NCBI GenBank assembly: GCA_014904845.1
Contig: MU119332.1
Span: forward strand, 85,728-149,727
DNA: 64,000 nt
Direction of reading: 5' to 3'
Origin: Acephala macrosclerotiorum
Lineage: Eukaryota > Ascomycota > Leotiomycetes > Helotiales > Mollisiaceae
The notes beneath the pieces were generated by a model. That model did no database searches. It was not told where the DNA came from and was given only the letters and a program-made list of their open reading frames with translations. Shown one piece after another: positions 31,890 through 43,387 of the stretch. The position numbers and the translations under genes were made by a program. Numbering within the stretch: position 1 is the first letter of the stretch; each line of letters starts with the position of its first letter.

Positions 31890-33929
31890 ATGACGGAATT
31901 CATTGGGTCAGTTGAGGCTGGAGCTCAGCTTTGGAAGGATGGGTGCTAACGAGGGTGATCGACAGCTCGAGGATATCTTTGGTATCGCGGAGTGATATTA
32001 GGTATGGAGACGCGCTCGCAGAGCCTAGGAGGATTTGCGCTGACCGGTTAAAGATACGTTGGCACGCTCCACGAAATCAATTCGAACGACTCAACCGTCG
32101 CACTTGAAAATGTCACCTCGTTCGGTACAGAAGGGCGAAAGGGCAACCCAGACGAAGAGATTCCACCATCCGATAGCGTCTACGAGTACATTGTCTTCCG
32201 CGGTAGCGATGTTAAGGATTTGAGGGTCGAAGAGCCACCAGCAGTCAAGGAGAATAAGCCCCCACAGGTGCCGAATGATCCTGCTATTCTCGGTGTAAGT
32301 GCGAATTCTGTTGTACGAGGTCGTCGAGCTGTGCGCTGTGCCAGTTACCTTTTTTATGATGAAATATTTCGGATGTTAACTCATATTGTCTCCGAGAGCG
32401 CAAAACCGTGTGGAGATTTCCGTTGCCTTCCTTCTGATTTACAAGTTATAAATCTATGAGCTTTGAACATTTTTATTGGAAAGCTTGCTGATCATCTATA
32501 CAAACAGAGTGGTTCCCGTCCTACACCTCAATCTCAAGCCCCCCAACAACAAAGACAACAAGGTCCTCAAGGTCAAGGTCAGCAGCAACAGCAAGGCCCT
32601 CCTGGCGGTCCTCCATTCGGTCAATACCCCCCTCAATTCTATCCTCCTCCAGGTGGTTTTGGTCGAGGTGGACCCCCTGGTGGATTTCCGCCAATGCCAT
32701 TTGGTGCCCCTCCTCCAGGATGGTATGCGCAACCAAATCAGGGCTTCCCTCCACCGTTTCCACCATATGGCTATCCACAACAATACGGCGGTCCGAACCA
32801 ATTCCAGCAACAACAGCAGCTCCAAAACCAACCTCCCAAGCCTTCACCAATCGGACCTGGCGCAAATAAGCAATCAACCCCAACTCCTCCCGCTGGTCAA
32901 GCTCCTAGTCAAGCCAATGACAAGCAGCCTGAGCCCAAGAGTTTAGCCAAACCTGTGGCTGAAATGCCTGCTGCGGCTGTTACGAAGCCTCCAACTCCTC
33001 CAAATGATTCAAAGCCCACGCAGAGTGAGGTTCAAGCTGCTATTGCTCATCCGTCGACTTCTCAGGCTCCAGCTCCTACCGCGATTGCCCCCAAGGCTAC
33101 TGTTTCAAGCGCGCCAAAGAACAACCGTGTGATTACTCCCGCCGTTCCTCTTGCAAACGTTGCTGTTCCGAAGACTCCTCTTCAATCACGAACCAATGCC
33201 AGCGCTGCTGAGACCTTTGCCAAGCCCGTTGCTAAGCCTGTCGATCCTGCTGCAAGCTTAAGAGATGCAACTCAAGCTGCCACAGCCGCAGTTGCTGCTG
33301 CAATGGCTAAGCTTCCAACAGCGAACCAGACTAATGGTAATGGGGTTGATAACTTGACCAGAAAGGTGAATGAGATGCGATTCAATGATGCAGCTCGTGC
33401 TCCAAGAAATCCTCGTGGTGCTGGATTTGCTCCCAGAGGAGAAGGCCGTGGACCAAGAGGTGGTGTACGTAACCAGACTCACAAGGTCGAGGTCCCAGAA
33501 ACTGATTTCGATTTTGCATCGGCAAATGCCAAATTCAACAAGCAGGATTTGGCCAAGGAGGCAACCGCTAGCTCACCTCTCGGAGAGACTGCACCAGTTA
33601 CTTCACCTCGAGAGACAGAGGTTCCAATCACTGGATACAACAAGGCTACGTCCTTCTTCGACAACATCTCGTCGGAAGCAAAGGAACGTGCTGAGGGTAG
33701 CAGCACGAGACCTGGTGGACGAGAGTGGCGCGGTGAGGAGCAGAAGAAGAACGTTGAAACTTTCGGCCAAGGCAGCGTCGATAATGGATACCGTGGTGGA
33801 TATCGCGGACGTGGCCGAGGTCGTGGTCGTGGAGGCTACCGTGGACGAGGTGGTTATGGCGGAAATGGCCAACCAGGACAAGCTCGTGGAGAATATCGAG
33901 GCCGTGGGGGTGCACAAGCCGCTGTATAA
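31890..33929 (+). CDS. SCD6: Scd6/LSM14 (Sum2) translation repressor and P-body protein
   Basis: Four exons (31890-31906, 31966-32001, 32054-32294, 32508-33929) sum to 571 residues. The N-terminal Lsm domain (residues 1-85) reads MTEFIGSRISLVSRSDIRYV, GTLHEINSNDSTVALENVTS and then FGTEGRK. A long Pro/Gln/Gly-rich linker follows, then the FDF box (TDFDFASANAKFNKQDL), an FFD-like segment (GYNKATSFFDNISSEA), a TFG-like box (NVETFGQGSVDN) and a C-terminal RGG tract (GRGRGRGGYRGRGGYGG). Scd6/LSM14 binds eIF4G through the RGG tract and the decapping helicase Dhh1/DDX6 through FDF-FFD. It represses translation and promotes decapping in cytoplasmic granules. The first two exons are only 17 and 36 bases and no long frame shows the Lsm domain intact. 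Confidence 0.95.
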
Positions 33930-35161
33930 TCCTCCACATATTGCATTCGAACTCCACGACGAAACGGCTTTTCCTTGCCTGTATCAAAAGCTTCATTCAA
34001 CGAATCTGCTATTTCGGTTCTTGTGGGTCAAAAGCAGCATCCGGGTTTACGACAACCTTTCTTTGTGGGAGAGCGCATGAGCAACAGAAAATGGGGTGGA
34101 TAGTGGAACATTATGTGTTTGAGTTTACTTTTCCTTTTCTTTCCTGCGACTGTATCACCAAAGATTCACGGCGTCGAACGAAACGAGAAATTACGAATAT
34201 GACCAGACAATTTCTTGGCTGGAAGCGAATCAGCGATTCCTTCATATGAAATGGACTGGGATAAAATATGCGGGGTTCTCTTTTTGCTTGGTCTCTGCGG
34301 AGGCTCGATGATGGAGTTGGGTGATCAAGTGTGGGGAGATGGCAGGTTATTTATCTGCCATGCTTTTACTGGTCTGCTCTGGTCGGCACACCCCTTACGG
34401 ATGGCTGACGAGATGATATGCATGGATGAAACAAAATGAACGAATACAGGATGGAGCTGATGGGGATGGGTTTGGAGTGTTGGAGGAGTGCTAGATACTG
34501 TAGCGCTCATCTGAATGGCAAAGCCTTCAAACCATTTCCTGCTGCAAAATTCTCGGAACGCATGTGTATCTTGATGCCTGCTCTCTTAAGTTCCCTAGCT
34601 TTCTTAGCAAGATCTCGAGGAACGTTGAAATTCTCTCATAATCAATGCTTCAGCATCAAGTGGCCTTTATGTTTATGGCTAAAACTCATGCCTTCGATCC
34701 ATTTTACATCGTCAAGCTCGTGTTGCCAGCCATTTTTTCCTGAATGGTTGCCCAAGCATCCCCCAAACAACTTTCTATCTCCCCTTGAAGATCTCGTTTA
34801 CTGCGCCCTTAAGATGCTTCACCGCAAAGATTACATAATGTGACATCTCCAAAATTGCCCGCCCAATCACATTCGCCCGGAGATTGATCGAGTCACGATT
34901 TCATAAGAGTGGAATAAATACGATGGCGCGTCCTTGCTTCACTTTCTACCTAAACTTTTCCTAAGGGAGAACGTTCAAACGGACGAATAAGGTACCGAGG
35001 ATTATTTCACGTTAAGTCATAAGAGTGAATACGAGCCAAGATTCTTATATCTTCTTTCACAAACCCAACCAACCCAATTTTCGGCCCTCGTTCCAAGATC
35101 TCAACTCTTCTCGATTATTCTCCCACTTCAATTGGTTCATTAAGCCCCGACCGAATTCATA
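33930..35161. other. 3' region of SCD6 and promoter of the GNAT gene
   Basis: 1.2 kb without a convincing gene. A 135-codon plus-strand frame at 34436-34843 has several Met and Cys residues but no domain, so it is not called. Confidence 0.4.
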
Positions 35162-35908
35162 ATGCCTCTCGAACTGAGCGTAGCGACGGAAGACGACATC
35201 CCCCAAATCATCCGCTTCCAATACGCCGCCTTCCACTCCATCAACCCCATGCACCGACTCATCTATCCCTCACCTCTCCCCGTCCCGGACTCAATAATCC
35301 GTTCGACAATTGACCGAACACTCAAAGCTTGGAGAGAAGACCAGAAGCATATCACGTGGGCTATAGTCAAAGATACGGATACAAAAGTTAAGGATGTGTT
35401 TGGCGATGGGGAGGTGAAGGAGAGGGTTGTTGCAGCTGCCAAGTGGATTATCTGGCCTCCTGGCGAAGCGTTGAAAGAGGGAGAGAAGAGATGGCCTGAT
35501 AAGATCGATGCTTCTTGGGTTAAGCCATCCGAGGATCCTGAAAAGCCGAATTTAGGTAATGGAGCAGCAGATGATAAAGAGTATGTTGAATGGGTGATGG
35601 AAGAATTCTTTTCTAGGAGGAGAGAGAGGATTGTGGGTTCGGCGGTACTGTTGGATGTTTGCTGTACGGATCCGGAGTATCATCGTAGGGGGGCGGGGAA
35701 GATGTTGGTTCAGTGGGGGACGGGGAGGGCGGATGAGTTGGGGGTTAAGGCTTTTGTGGAGGCTAGTCTGGAGGGGAGGAGGTTGTATGAAAGCTGTGGG
35801 TTTGTGATGGTTGAGGATGTTGTGCTTAAGGGTGGAGAGGTGAGGAAGAAGTGGGAGGGGTATGAGGATGCGGATTGGGGGTTTATGGTTAGGGAGGTGA
35901 AGAAGTGA
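35162..35908 (+). CDS. GNAT-family N-acetyltransferase
   Basis: Intronless, 248 residues. The start MPLELSVATEDDIPQIIRFQ is the first beta strand and helix of a GNAT fold. An inserted region (residues 50-150) is common in fungal members. Motif A reads LLDVCCTDPEYHRRGAGKML, with the R-x-x-G-x-G pyrophosphate loop that binds acetyl-CoA. It is followed by VEASLEGRRLYESCGF, the usual motif B with the Tyr that protonates the leaving thiol. The substrate is unknown; small molecules or peptides are both possible. The second half of the gene is very G-rich on the coding strand compared with its neighbours. It is convergent with the SelO gene, with 105 bases between the stops. Confidence 0.88.
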   Translation: MPLELSVATEDDIPQIIRFQYAAFHSINPMHRLIYPSPLPVPDSIIRSTIDRTLKAWREDQKHITWAIVKDTDTKVKDVFGDGEVKERVVAAAKWIIWPPGEALKEGEKRWPDKIDASWVKPSEDPEKPNLGNGAADDKEYVEWVMEEFFSRRRERIVGSAVLLDVCCTDPEYHRRGAGKMLVQWGTGRADELGVKAFVEASLEGRRLYESCGFVMVEDVVLKGGEVRKKWEGYEDADWGFMVREVKK

Positions 35909-36013
35909 GAGAGGGTGGGGTTTAGATGATAGACTTTTCGAAAAGATGACGGATGATTGGATTGTGACCAAGTTAGGTTCTTTGATAGACATTATCATTG
36001 CATCATACATAAT

Positions 36014-38005
36014 CTATGAACTACACGAGCACTGCATTGCTCGACCAAACTTCGGAACATCACCACAGAATCTCTCCTCTTCTATCTCATCCCATCCCCA
36101 GCTCTCCTCGAAAGGATTGAGTGCCATATGCATGACTCTGTCTAGGATCTCCCTCTCACCGCCCTTCTCAACTCTCCTAATAAGTTCGTCCAAGATCCAT
36201 GATTTTGGAATGAATTTCGGATTAACTTTTTTCATCTCAACTTGTCTCGTGTCATCTTCGCCTGTTGGTCCCCAATCCTCATAAACTCTTGTACTCCACT
36301 TCTCGAGCCAGTTGCCAAGTCTCTTCCTTGCTGACTCTTCGTCATTACCGAGCCCAGTGATGCCTTCCTTGTGGAAAAAGACACCAGCTGCAGACTTTCT
36401 CTGCCCTTCTGTCTCCAGATCGCCGACTTTCAAATTGCTCAATTTCCGGAAGAATTGGTTGAAGTCTAGTTCAAGGGCTTCCATTGTGTCTAAACACTCA
36501 CTGAAGAGAGCCTCAAAATCAGATTCCTTGTGCGTCTTCAGACCCAGTCGTGCAGTCATCAGGCGCTTGTACTCTTCCAAGAAGACAGCTTTGTATTCTT
36601 CTCCAGCTCGAGTGATAAGAGCTTCAGCGCGAGCGACGAGATCATCGGCGTCTTCTTGTCGGATTCCCTTCTCGATAAATTCTGCATTGTCGATGTTGGC
36701 TCCAACGCCAATGAGCTCTCCTAAAGACTCTCCTAGTCGGACGAGGTTCCACCAGATGATGGTTGGTTGGTTGCGGTAGGAATATCGCAGCATGTGGTCA
36801 TCGTGGTTAGGTGTATAGTTGGGGTCGAAGTTGTCGAGGAAAGCGAACGGTCCGAAATCGATGGAGAGACCGAAGATAGAGGTGTTGTCCGTGTTCAACA
36901 CACCGTTTGTGAAGGCGTATGCTTGCCAGGCTGCCACTGTCTTCGCGTTCCGACGTACGATCTCTCGGTATAGTCGTGTGATACGGTTCTCTTCTAGGCC
37001 AGCCGGTCCTTGAATCTCGTCTTTGCCCACGCCAGTTCCTAATGCTCGTCCATCATGTCCATTTTCGGAAGGATTCCTTTCAGGTAATGACTCCCATCCA
37101 TCAAAGACATTTTCTACGATATATGTTGAGAGCTGCCTGATCATATCCCGTTCACCTCTTGCTCTCAGAATATCGAATGTCCCTATCCGCAACCAAGATT
37201 GAGCAAACCTCGCAACAATAGCTCCAGGCTCCAAAGTTTCTCTCCGAACCTTCGAATGCGGCAACAGCGTCAATGACAACGCCCTCGTTGTCGGTATCCT
37301 TAACGCATTCAGCGCTTCTGAAACCACAAACTCCCTAACACTCGACCTCAACACCGCCTTCCCATCTGCAAACCTCGAATAAGGCGTAATGCCCGCCCCT
37401 TTCAATTGCAGCTCGTATCTGGTCTTCGTACTCGGATTCGTCGTCTCGAATAGGGATATAGCCCTCCCGTCACCCAATTGACCAGCCCAAGACCCAAATT
37501 GCCACCCGCCGTAACATTGTGCCCAGGGGTATCCGCCTTCTCCTTTCTCTGCGTCCCAGCCATATAGTTTGTTGCCTGCAACTAGCTGCTTGAATTCCTC
37601 TGTCTTTTCTTCTCCTGACTTGATGCCTAGATCTCGCAGACTGGCTGGACTGATGCATAGTAATTCTGGTTCTTTTGCTTCTTCAGGTCGTACGTATGTG
37701 AATAGAGCTCCTTTGACCTGCCGAGGTTCGATGTCTTCTCTAGGAGTCTTGTGCGAGGAAGCTGGTGTGGGGAATTTCGGGTCTGGAGGGAGAGAGGAGG
37801 TGAAGGCCCATGATTTAGGGAGATCTGCCAATGTAGCTCCTGGGAAGGAGGTGCCATTTGAGGCTTTGCCGTTGGATAGGTGAGCTGCCATTTGAGCGAG
37901 TCGCATGCGGGGTAGCTGTGGTCGTGAAAGAAGTTTGGAAAGCATATACAAAGACGATTGAAAGGTATCTCTATGATGAGAAGAGATGGGTATCGCAAAT
38001 ACCAA
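36014..38005 (-). CDS. FMP40: Protein adenylyltransferase SelO, mitochondrial
   Basis: Intronless, up to 663 residues. The first Met at 38005 or the in-frame Met 19 codons later (MLSKLLSRPQLPRMRLAQM) both give a basic presequence for mitochondria. The SelO pseudokinase fold follows: LQLKGAGITPYSRFADGKAV (lysine and glycine-rich region), LRSSVREFVVSEAL, and NTDNTSIFGLSIDFGPF with the metal-binding Asn and Asp. SelO transfers AMP from ATP to Ser, Thr or Tyr of mitochondrial proteins and protects against oxidative stress; the yeast member is Fmp40. The C-terminus ends GRAMQCSCSS: the position that is selenocysteine in animals is Cys or absent, as in other fungi. The length and motifs match the family closely. 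Confidence 0.95.
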   Translation of the reverse strand: MVFAIPISSHHRDTFQSSLYMLSKLLSRPQLPRMRLAQMAAHLSNGKASNGTSFPGATLADLPKSWAFTSSLPPDPKFPTPASSHKTPREDIEPRQVKGALFTYVRPEEAKEPELLCISPASLRDLGIKSGEEKTEEFKQLVAGNKLYGWDAEKGEGGYPWAQCYGGWQFGSWAGQLGDGRAISLFETTNPSTKTRYELQLKGAGITPYSRFADGKAVLRSSVREFVVSEALNALRIPTTRALSLTLLPHSKVRRETLEPGAIVARFAQSWLRIGTFDILRARGERDMIRQLSTYIVENVFDGWESLPERNPSENGHDGRALGTGVGKDEIQGPAGLEENRITRLYREIVRRNAKTVAAWQAYAFTNGVLNTDNTSIFGLSIDFGPFAFLDNFDPNYTPNHDDHMLRYSYRNQPTIIWWNLVRLGESLGELIGVGANIDNAEFIEKGIRQEDADDLVARAEALITRAGEEYKAVFLEEYKRLMTARLGLKTHKESDFEALFSECLDTMEALELDFNQFFRKLSNLKVGDLETEGQRKSAAGVFFHKEGITGLGNDEESARKRLGNWLEKWSTRVYEDWGPTGEDDTRQVEMKKVNPKFIPKSWILDELIRRVEKGGEREILDRVMHMALNPFEESWGWDEIEEERFCGDVPKFGRAMQCSCSS

Positions 38006-38235
38006 GGAATTGGGAAGAAATAGGAAACAAATCTATGTTGTGAGAGGTCGGGAATAATTTGTGGCGCTGACTGACGTTGATGGTCTCGAAGCTTCAAGTG
38101 GCAAATCCGTCCATCTGCCGGGCGGTGACCCGAATGATGTGAAAGCTGCCCCCACGTTCATCATCAGTACCAGCTACGTTTAGGATTAATTGTGAGACCT
38201 CATACCATTCAAATACATCCATCTTCCTCTTTTTC
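38006..38235. promoter_or_regulatory. Divergent promoter region of SelO and aldo-keto reductase genes
   Basis: Only 230 bases separate the two start codons. Both products are linked to redox metabolism in other organisms, so shared control is plausible but not shown. Confidence 0.45.
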
Positions 38236-39395
38236 ATGACTCTTCTATTGAGGACTTTTCGGCCAACAAATTTGCGTACTTTGATGCCTCTTTCTGCAAC
38301 TCCGAAACGTCTATATCAAAAGTCTACCCCACTTTCCATGAACTCAACCACAGCTGCGTATCAAGCCTCACATTCAGCGGACGGTAACGCAGGTGCGCCT
38401 CCTAAACAAATGGGTTCAATTCCGAATTTAAAGTTGAACGATGAGAACGAGATCCCTTTTGTAAGTAGCAAATTTCTCAATCATTGCTAGCTAGCTTCTA
38501 ACTTCTCTAGCTCGGTTATGGTCTCGGTACTGCTAGGTACAAGCCAGATCCCAATGGACCAGAGGATCCAGAGCTTGTAAAGACTGTTGTGATGGCCATC
38601 AAAGCTGGGTACTACCATCTCGATGGTGCTGAAGGTCCATCTCTCCCTTCCATTCAACTTTATGCATAGTCCTGACATATCCCAGTGTATGGCAACGAGA
38701 AAGAGCTTGGAACAGCTATTAAAGAGTCTGGCGTCCCTCGCGAGAAACTCTACGTAACCACCAAAATCTCTGGAACCAAAGTTCAAAACACCCAAGAAGC
38801 ATTCGAACTTTCGCTCAAAAAGCTTGGCCTCGACTACGTTGACCAGTACCTGATCCACGCTCCTTACTTCGCTAACGGTTCCGAGGCCGACTTGCAAGCT
38901 AAATGGGCAGATCTCGAAGCTATCCATGCTTCAGGAAAGGCAAAGAGCATCGGAGTTTCGAACTTCTTGAAACCACACTTGGAAGCTATCTTGAAAACCG
39001 CCAAGATCATCCCCGCAATCAACCAAATTGAATACCACCCCTACCTTCAACACGGAGACCTTGTCGACTTCCATCGCAAGCACGGAATCGCTACCTCCGC
39101 TTATGGGCCTCTGACAGCCATTATCCGAGCTGCTCCAGGACCACTGGATGGTACTTACGATGAACTAGCTAGGAAGTATGGAGTTACTCCCAACGAGATC
39201 GCATTGCGATGGGTGATTGATCAAGGGGTTGTGGCTTTGACTACTAGTGGCAGCGAGCAGAGGCTAAAGCAGTATCAGAAGATTGCGCTGTTTAAGTTGA
39301 CGCCCAAGGAGGTTGAGACTATTTCGGAGGTGGGGAAGAAGAAGAATTTTAGGGGGTTTTGGAAAGATAAGTTTGCTCCGGATGATTGGTCTTGA
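38236..39395 (+). CDS. Aldo-keto reductase
   Basis: Three exons (38236-38460, 38511-38634, 38686-39395) sum to 352 residues. The first 60 residues are an N-terminal extension starting [20 protein letters not shown], rich in Arg, Ser and Thr, that could be a mitochondrial presequence. The barrel shows the complete catalytic tetrad: Asp and Tyr in [13 protein letters not shown], Lys in YVTTKISG and His in [12 protein letters not shown] signature 2 is present ([20 protein letters not shown]). It reduces aldehydes or ketones with NADPH; the substrate is not evident. The C-terminus [15 protein letters not shown] is typical of fungal NADP-dependent AKRs. The second junction falls inside the tetrad (GAE/VYGNE), and joining it restores the motif exactly. 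Confidence 0.93.
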
Positions 39396-40183
39396 TCCGG
39401 CTGAGTCGTCAGGCGAGCTACGGCCGTGAAGTATTTTCTGAATAAATCGCAGAGAATATATCAGCTTGAGAGTTCCATGTCCAGACATACATTTTCTTCC
39501 TCCTCTATTTCGCCCGCTCTCGCTTAGCAGTCCTCATCACCCCTTTCCCCTCCTTTCAAAAGACAGAACCCCAAACCCAAAAGATCCCTAGAAAGACCCA
39601 ATAAATAACCACCACCCAGCCTGTAGGACGGGAGCAAGATGAGTAACTTAGTACAAGCGCCTATGCATTTGTTATCCTTAGCGACGTGTGGTCCGCTGAG
39701 GGAGCTACCGCTTTTCTAGCCTAACAGTTATCATACGCATTTGATCTCGTCTGGAGCTGGATGTATGCTTCTTGTATCCTTTTTTACCTATGTTAATCTA
39801 CAAATTATTGGAGTTAGGAAGGGGTTGTTTGAATCTTTATGAGGTGTTGGAAGAGGGAAGGGGGAAAAGGGGGAAGGGTTCGGGTCTCGCTTGGGGTAGC
39901 GAGGGTGAATTCAGGTTCACTTAGGCATGGAGATAATGTAATAATGGAGGTACAGGAAGATAATTTTAGTACGAAAAGTTTATCGTTGCTTTTGAGGTAG
40001 TCCTACATCCAAGACGAAAACATGAAAACCTAAAGGCTTAGGTCATCCAATACTAATCAGTGCCATCCAATCAACCTGGCGCTCTGATCCTATTGAGTCG
40101 TCCTCCAAATCGAAATCCAAATCGAAGTCATATCATCGTATGAATGCGATGCCCGCTCAAGCTTCTCCATCATCCTTCTCAGG
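39396..40183. other. Convergent intergenic region
   Basis: Holds the 3' ends of the aldo-keto reductase and 2EXR genes. A purine-rich tract (GGAAGGGGGAAAAGGGGG type) lies near 39850-39880. No gene is seen. Confidence 0.45.
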
Positions 40184-41155
40184 CTACTGCTGGTATTTTG
40201 CGTCCCAGTAGCTAATGGTGCTGGCCTCCGAATCATCATCCTTCATCTGCATTCTACCGCCCCAATTATCCCAAGGACAGCGCCACCTATGGGTCTTAAA
40301 GTTGGGATCATCTCGAAGCTCCTCCTCTATTTCCGCCAGCTTGTTCTCCACAGTCGTTGAGACCATGATCTTCTGGTTGATTTGCGAGCAAGGGAAGTCT
40401 TCGACAGTTTTGTCTTCGATCATCTTGGTTCTGGCCTTCTTGAGTTCCGACTTGTAGGGCTTATGGTATGGTCGGGGATTGAATGGAGGATGGGCTTGGG
40501 GGGGCATCGTAGCGTTGTTCACATCCGCAATCCACTTTTCCATCTCGTGAAATTTCTCGTCGATATCCCAGACTTCCGCCATAGTCAGCTCCGCATCGCG
40601 CTTCGTCAAATTCGTCTCGATTATAGGATCTGGCTTGTCGGCATGGATGATGTTGAGGGTTCGGACTTGACCAAAGTACGCTAGGATCTCGTTGGTGAAG
40701 GTGTCATCGCAGTAATTGAGCGCAACGGTGTGGATGGCGAGCGACTTGACAAGGCGAAGATCCGCTCTGTTGATGAAAGAGGCAAAATCGAGAACTGTTC
40801 CGGAGGGGTCATTGGTATAGTCTGGTTCGTAGCTGATATCGAAGTATAATGTATCTAGGTCATGGTTGATCCAAGTCAAGGCCGGTACATGAGCAGTTGC
40901 AAAGGATTTGACGTAAGTCTTGCTGAACTCATCCCGCCACTTCTTGTTTATTTGTAAAGGGATGGGTGGGAGATTGCCGCGGATGCCGGTGTTTCCATTG
41001 CGATCCTGCTTGTAAGCCAACTTGATGATTCTCGGGGGAAGTGTCAATCCAAAGATCTTGACCTGCAGTTCGTTTGGGATATCCTCGAACTTCAGGGGAG
41101 GCCTTGCTGTACTGCTTGGCGCAGAAATGGTAGTCATGGTTTCGTTGTTGATCAC
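40184..41155 (-). CDS. 2EXR-domain protein
   Basis: Intronless, 323 residues. The N-terminal block LKFEDIPNELQVKIFGLTLP, then PRIIKLAYKQ, followed by LQINKKWRDEFSKTY and LDTLYFDISYE, is the pattern of the fungal 2EXR family: an F-box-like start, an ancestral-gene search helix and a Trp/Leu/Asp strand. Members are numerous in Pezizomycotina, notably Leotiomycetes, and are of unknown function; some are proposed to act like F-box adaptors. The C-terminal half is charged, with Lys/Glu-rich helices (KPYKSELKKARTKMIEDKTV). An alternative start is the second Met, MTTISAPS, six residues in. No neighbour suggests a substrate. Confidence 0.75.
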   Translation of the reverse strand: MINNETMTTISAPSSTARPPLKFEDIPNELQVKIFGLTLPPRIIKLAYKQDRNGNTGIRGNLPPIPLQINKKWRDEFSKTYVKSFATAHVPALTWINHDLDTLYFDISYEPDYTNDPSGTVLDFASFINRADLRLVKSLAIHTVALNYCDDTFTNEILAYFGQVRTLNIIHADKPDPIIETNLTKRDAELTMAEVWDIDEKFHEMEKWIADVNNATMPPQAHPPFNPRPYHKPYKSELKKARTKMIEDKTVEDFPCSQINQKIMVSTTVENKLAEIEEELRDDPNFKTHRWRCPWDNWGGRMQMKDDDSEASTISYWDAKYQQ

Positions 41156-43387
41156 AAAAGTATCGGATGCTGTTGGGAAAGGTCGAATGCGCGGGAGTTG
41201 TTGATGCTAGATGCGTTCTGCTGTTGTTATACCTGGTACTAGTGTGCTTTTGATCTTGGTCCAGTCACCCAGTGGGGCTAAACTTCGGCTTAATCAAGCA
41301 GCGAAAATAGATGTTGGACATGATGACTGTGATCTGAAGTTAAGAATGTATATATACCATTGAATGTATGTCTGCGAGCTACCGCCCCTTTATAACACGC
41401 ATGCCACACTTCCATAAATGAGCAGACTGTCACCGAACCTCATTACCAAATATTTATGGTAAAATGAGAGCTATACCTGCAGCCGATGGTGCAGCATGCC
41501 TTCGACTTATAATGATGGTGTCTCACAATTCCCTACGTGGCACATGATGCTAGTCGCAAACAGATTACTCTGGATTCCAATTGCCCAACATGTATGGACA
41601 TCACAAGACTGTACACAAGGCAATGATACTATATTTCTAACCTCTTGAGAGGCAGATGTACCTCACCTAGGAGGTGGATGGCAGTGACAACCCAGTGACA
41701 ACCTAGAAGCTTTATTCATGGCACAGTCACATGACAGTGGCCACATGGGAAATTTTTGAGAAGCAACGCAGTCATGCAAGAGAAGGTTTCAGAACAGAAT
41801 CGCTAACGGAGATCAATTTTCTTCTCGAAGCCCTCAAACCAGGTCCGTGTGAGGGTGTGACCTAACATAACAGGACAGTATGTGAGCATACTGCAGCAGA
41901 ACTGGAACAACAGCTGATGGAGACAGAGCGAATATCCTCAGACAGCCTAACGGCATTGGCAGAGCTATTCAGCCCCCCCATATTGGTAAGGTGAAGCTGG
42001 CCAAAAACAAAAAAAAAAAAAAAAAAAAAAAAGGCAAACATAGTATGGAGCACCGGTTTTCAGCATCAACTCGCGACTGCTGTTCATCACTTGAAAGGGC
42101 AGTCACATCACGCGTACCGGGATAGCTTGAGCAAGCAACTGGCTGACAGAGACAGAGACAGTCATCGTTGAAGAGGCTGTCAATTGGAAGCGGTCTTCAC
42201 TCCGTGTTTCCAGATTGTGAAGGAGGAAAATCGCAGACGAGATGTCGTGGTTCGGGTGAAACATGTTCCGTGCCGCCGGAACGCCAATTCCCTCGGTCAT
42301 TAACAACAGCTTCCAAGGTTCTCTTTCTTTATGAACGGCCTTCAAGACTATCGCCATGCCGTCTTAGAGTCTGGGGGACCTTCTCGGGCACGTCGGCTGG
42401 TCTTTAGAGAGAATGGCAGAGGATTGAGCTGCAGCACTGCAGTGCATTCAACCTCGCCCTCCTTCAGCCTCTGAGCAAAGACAGCTTTTCACTGGCAAAT
42501 CCGTTCCCACAATTCGGACACGATGCTCTGAAACACTCCAATGAGTTTGTCTTCTGGGCCTAAGAGCAGATTTAGGGTGTCTGATCTGCAAGATAAGTAG
42601 CAAATATCTTTCCCCCTACCACAATCTTGGGCCGCAGATAGGATTACCTACGGTATGCTGCCTCTTTAGCTGTTACAGAGAGGTCGCATACCATTCACTA
42701 CTATCAATTGAAGTACTGACTCGACCACTACAGGATGACGTACATCTACCCGAAATACGAGCCCTATAGCATGCATAACCGATTGCTGCCGGGCATTCTT
42801 GATGCGGACATATCTACCTATCCACCACACCTCTGGATCTCCACACAGGACATACTCAGGCATATCCAGGTCCAATGTGGTGCTATTAGGTCCATCCATC
42901 ACAAGCACGGCGGTTCTTAGCAACCCTCTATGGGCCCGGTTACCTTCCGGGGTGGCAGTTCGGGTCTTGAGGCGTGAAGAACGCTCTTCTCCCTGTACAC
43001 ACCCTCCTCGCATGGTCACGTCGCCCATAAACCTCGAAACACAGCTCGAAACATCCTTGCCTGGTGAGAGCCATGATAAACATAACAACTTCTGGTTCTA
43101 CAGCCTTGCAGCGTATCTGCAGGGTACTTGGGAATTGATGAGAGCCGAGGATCACTTTTTTGCACTGCTGTGCGCTGCGGTCTCCAATCGAGACAGTATT
43201 GAGAGCGGTTCGTTTGTATGCCCTGGGTCTCTCAATATCTCGACCGAGCGAGGGTGTTCGTCCCAAGTGGAACTTGCAGAGGCGGCGGCATCCCAATTAC
43301 CCCTCTAATTTTAATTTGATATATTTCCCATCAACCGCCTGGCTCTGCCGAAAACCACTAGTAGTCCCGACTCTTTATCTTTATATT
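41156..43387. other. Gene-poor region with possible degenerate coding pieces
   Basis: No complete gene could be built. On the plus strand about 41890-41997 reads like an exon (TAAELEQQLMETERISSDSL, then TALAELFSP) ending at GTAAGG. On the minus strand 42103-42357 and 42666-43088 are open but unrecognised. A 24-base A run lies at 42009-42032. These may be remnants of one dead gene or a transcribed locus with short exons. Confidence 0.35.
42009..42032 (+). repeat. Poly-A tract
   Basis: 24 consecutive A, preceded by five A and a C. It could be a simple repeat or the poly-A tail of a retroposed insertion. No target duplication was found around it. Confidence 0.6.

Noticed and set aside
33370..34080. 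236-codon plus-strand frame overlapping the end of SCD6
   Set aside because: It lies in another frame of the FDF/RGG coding sequence; its His/Arg/Val repeats are the shadow of the RGG codons.
36530..37883. Several plus-strand frames of 60-155 codons over the SelO gene
   Set aside because: Antisense shadows of one continuous, well-conserved 663-codon frame.
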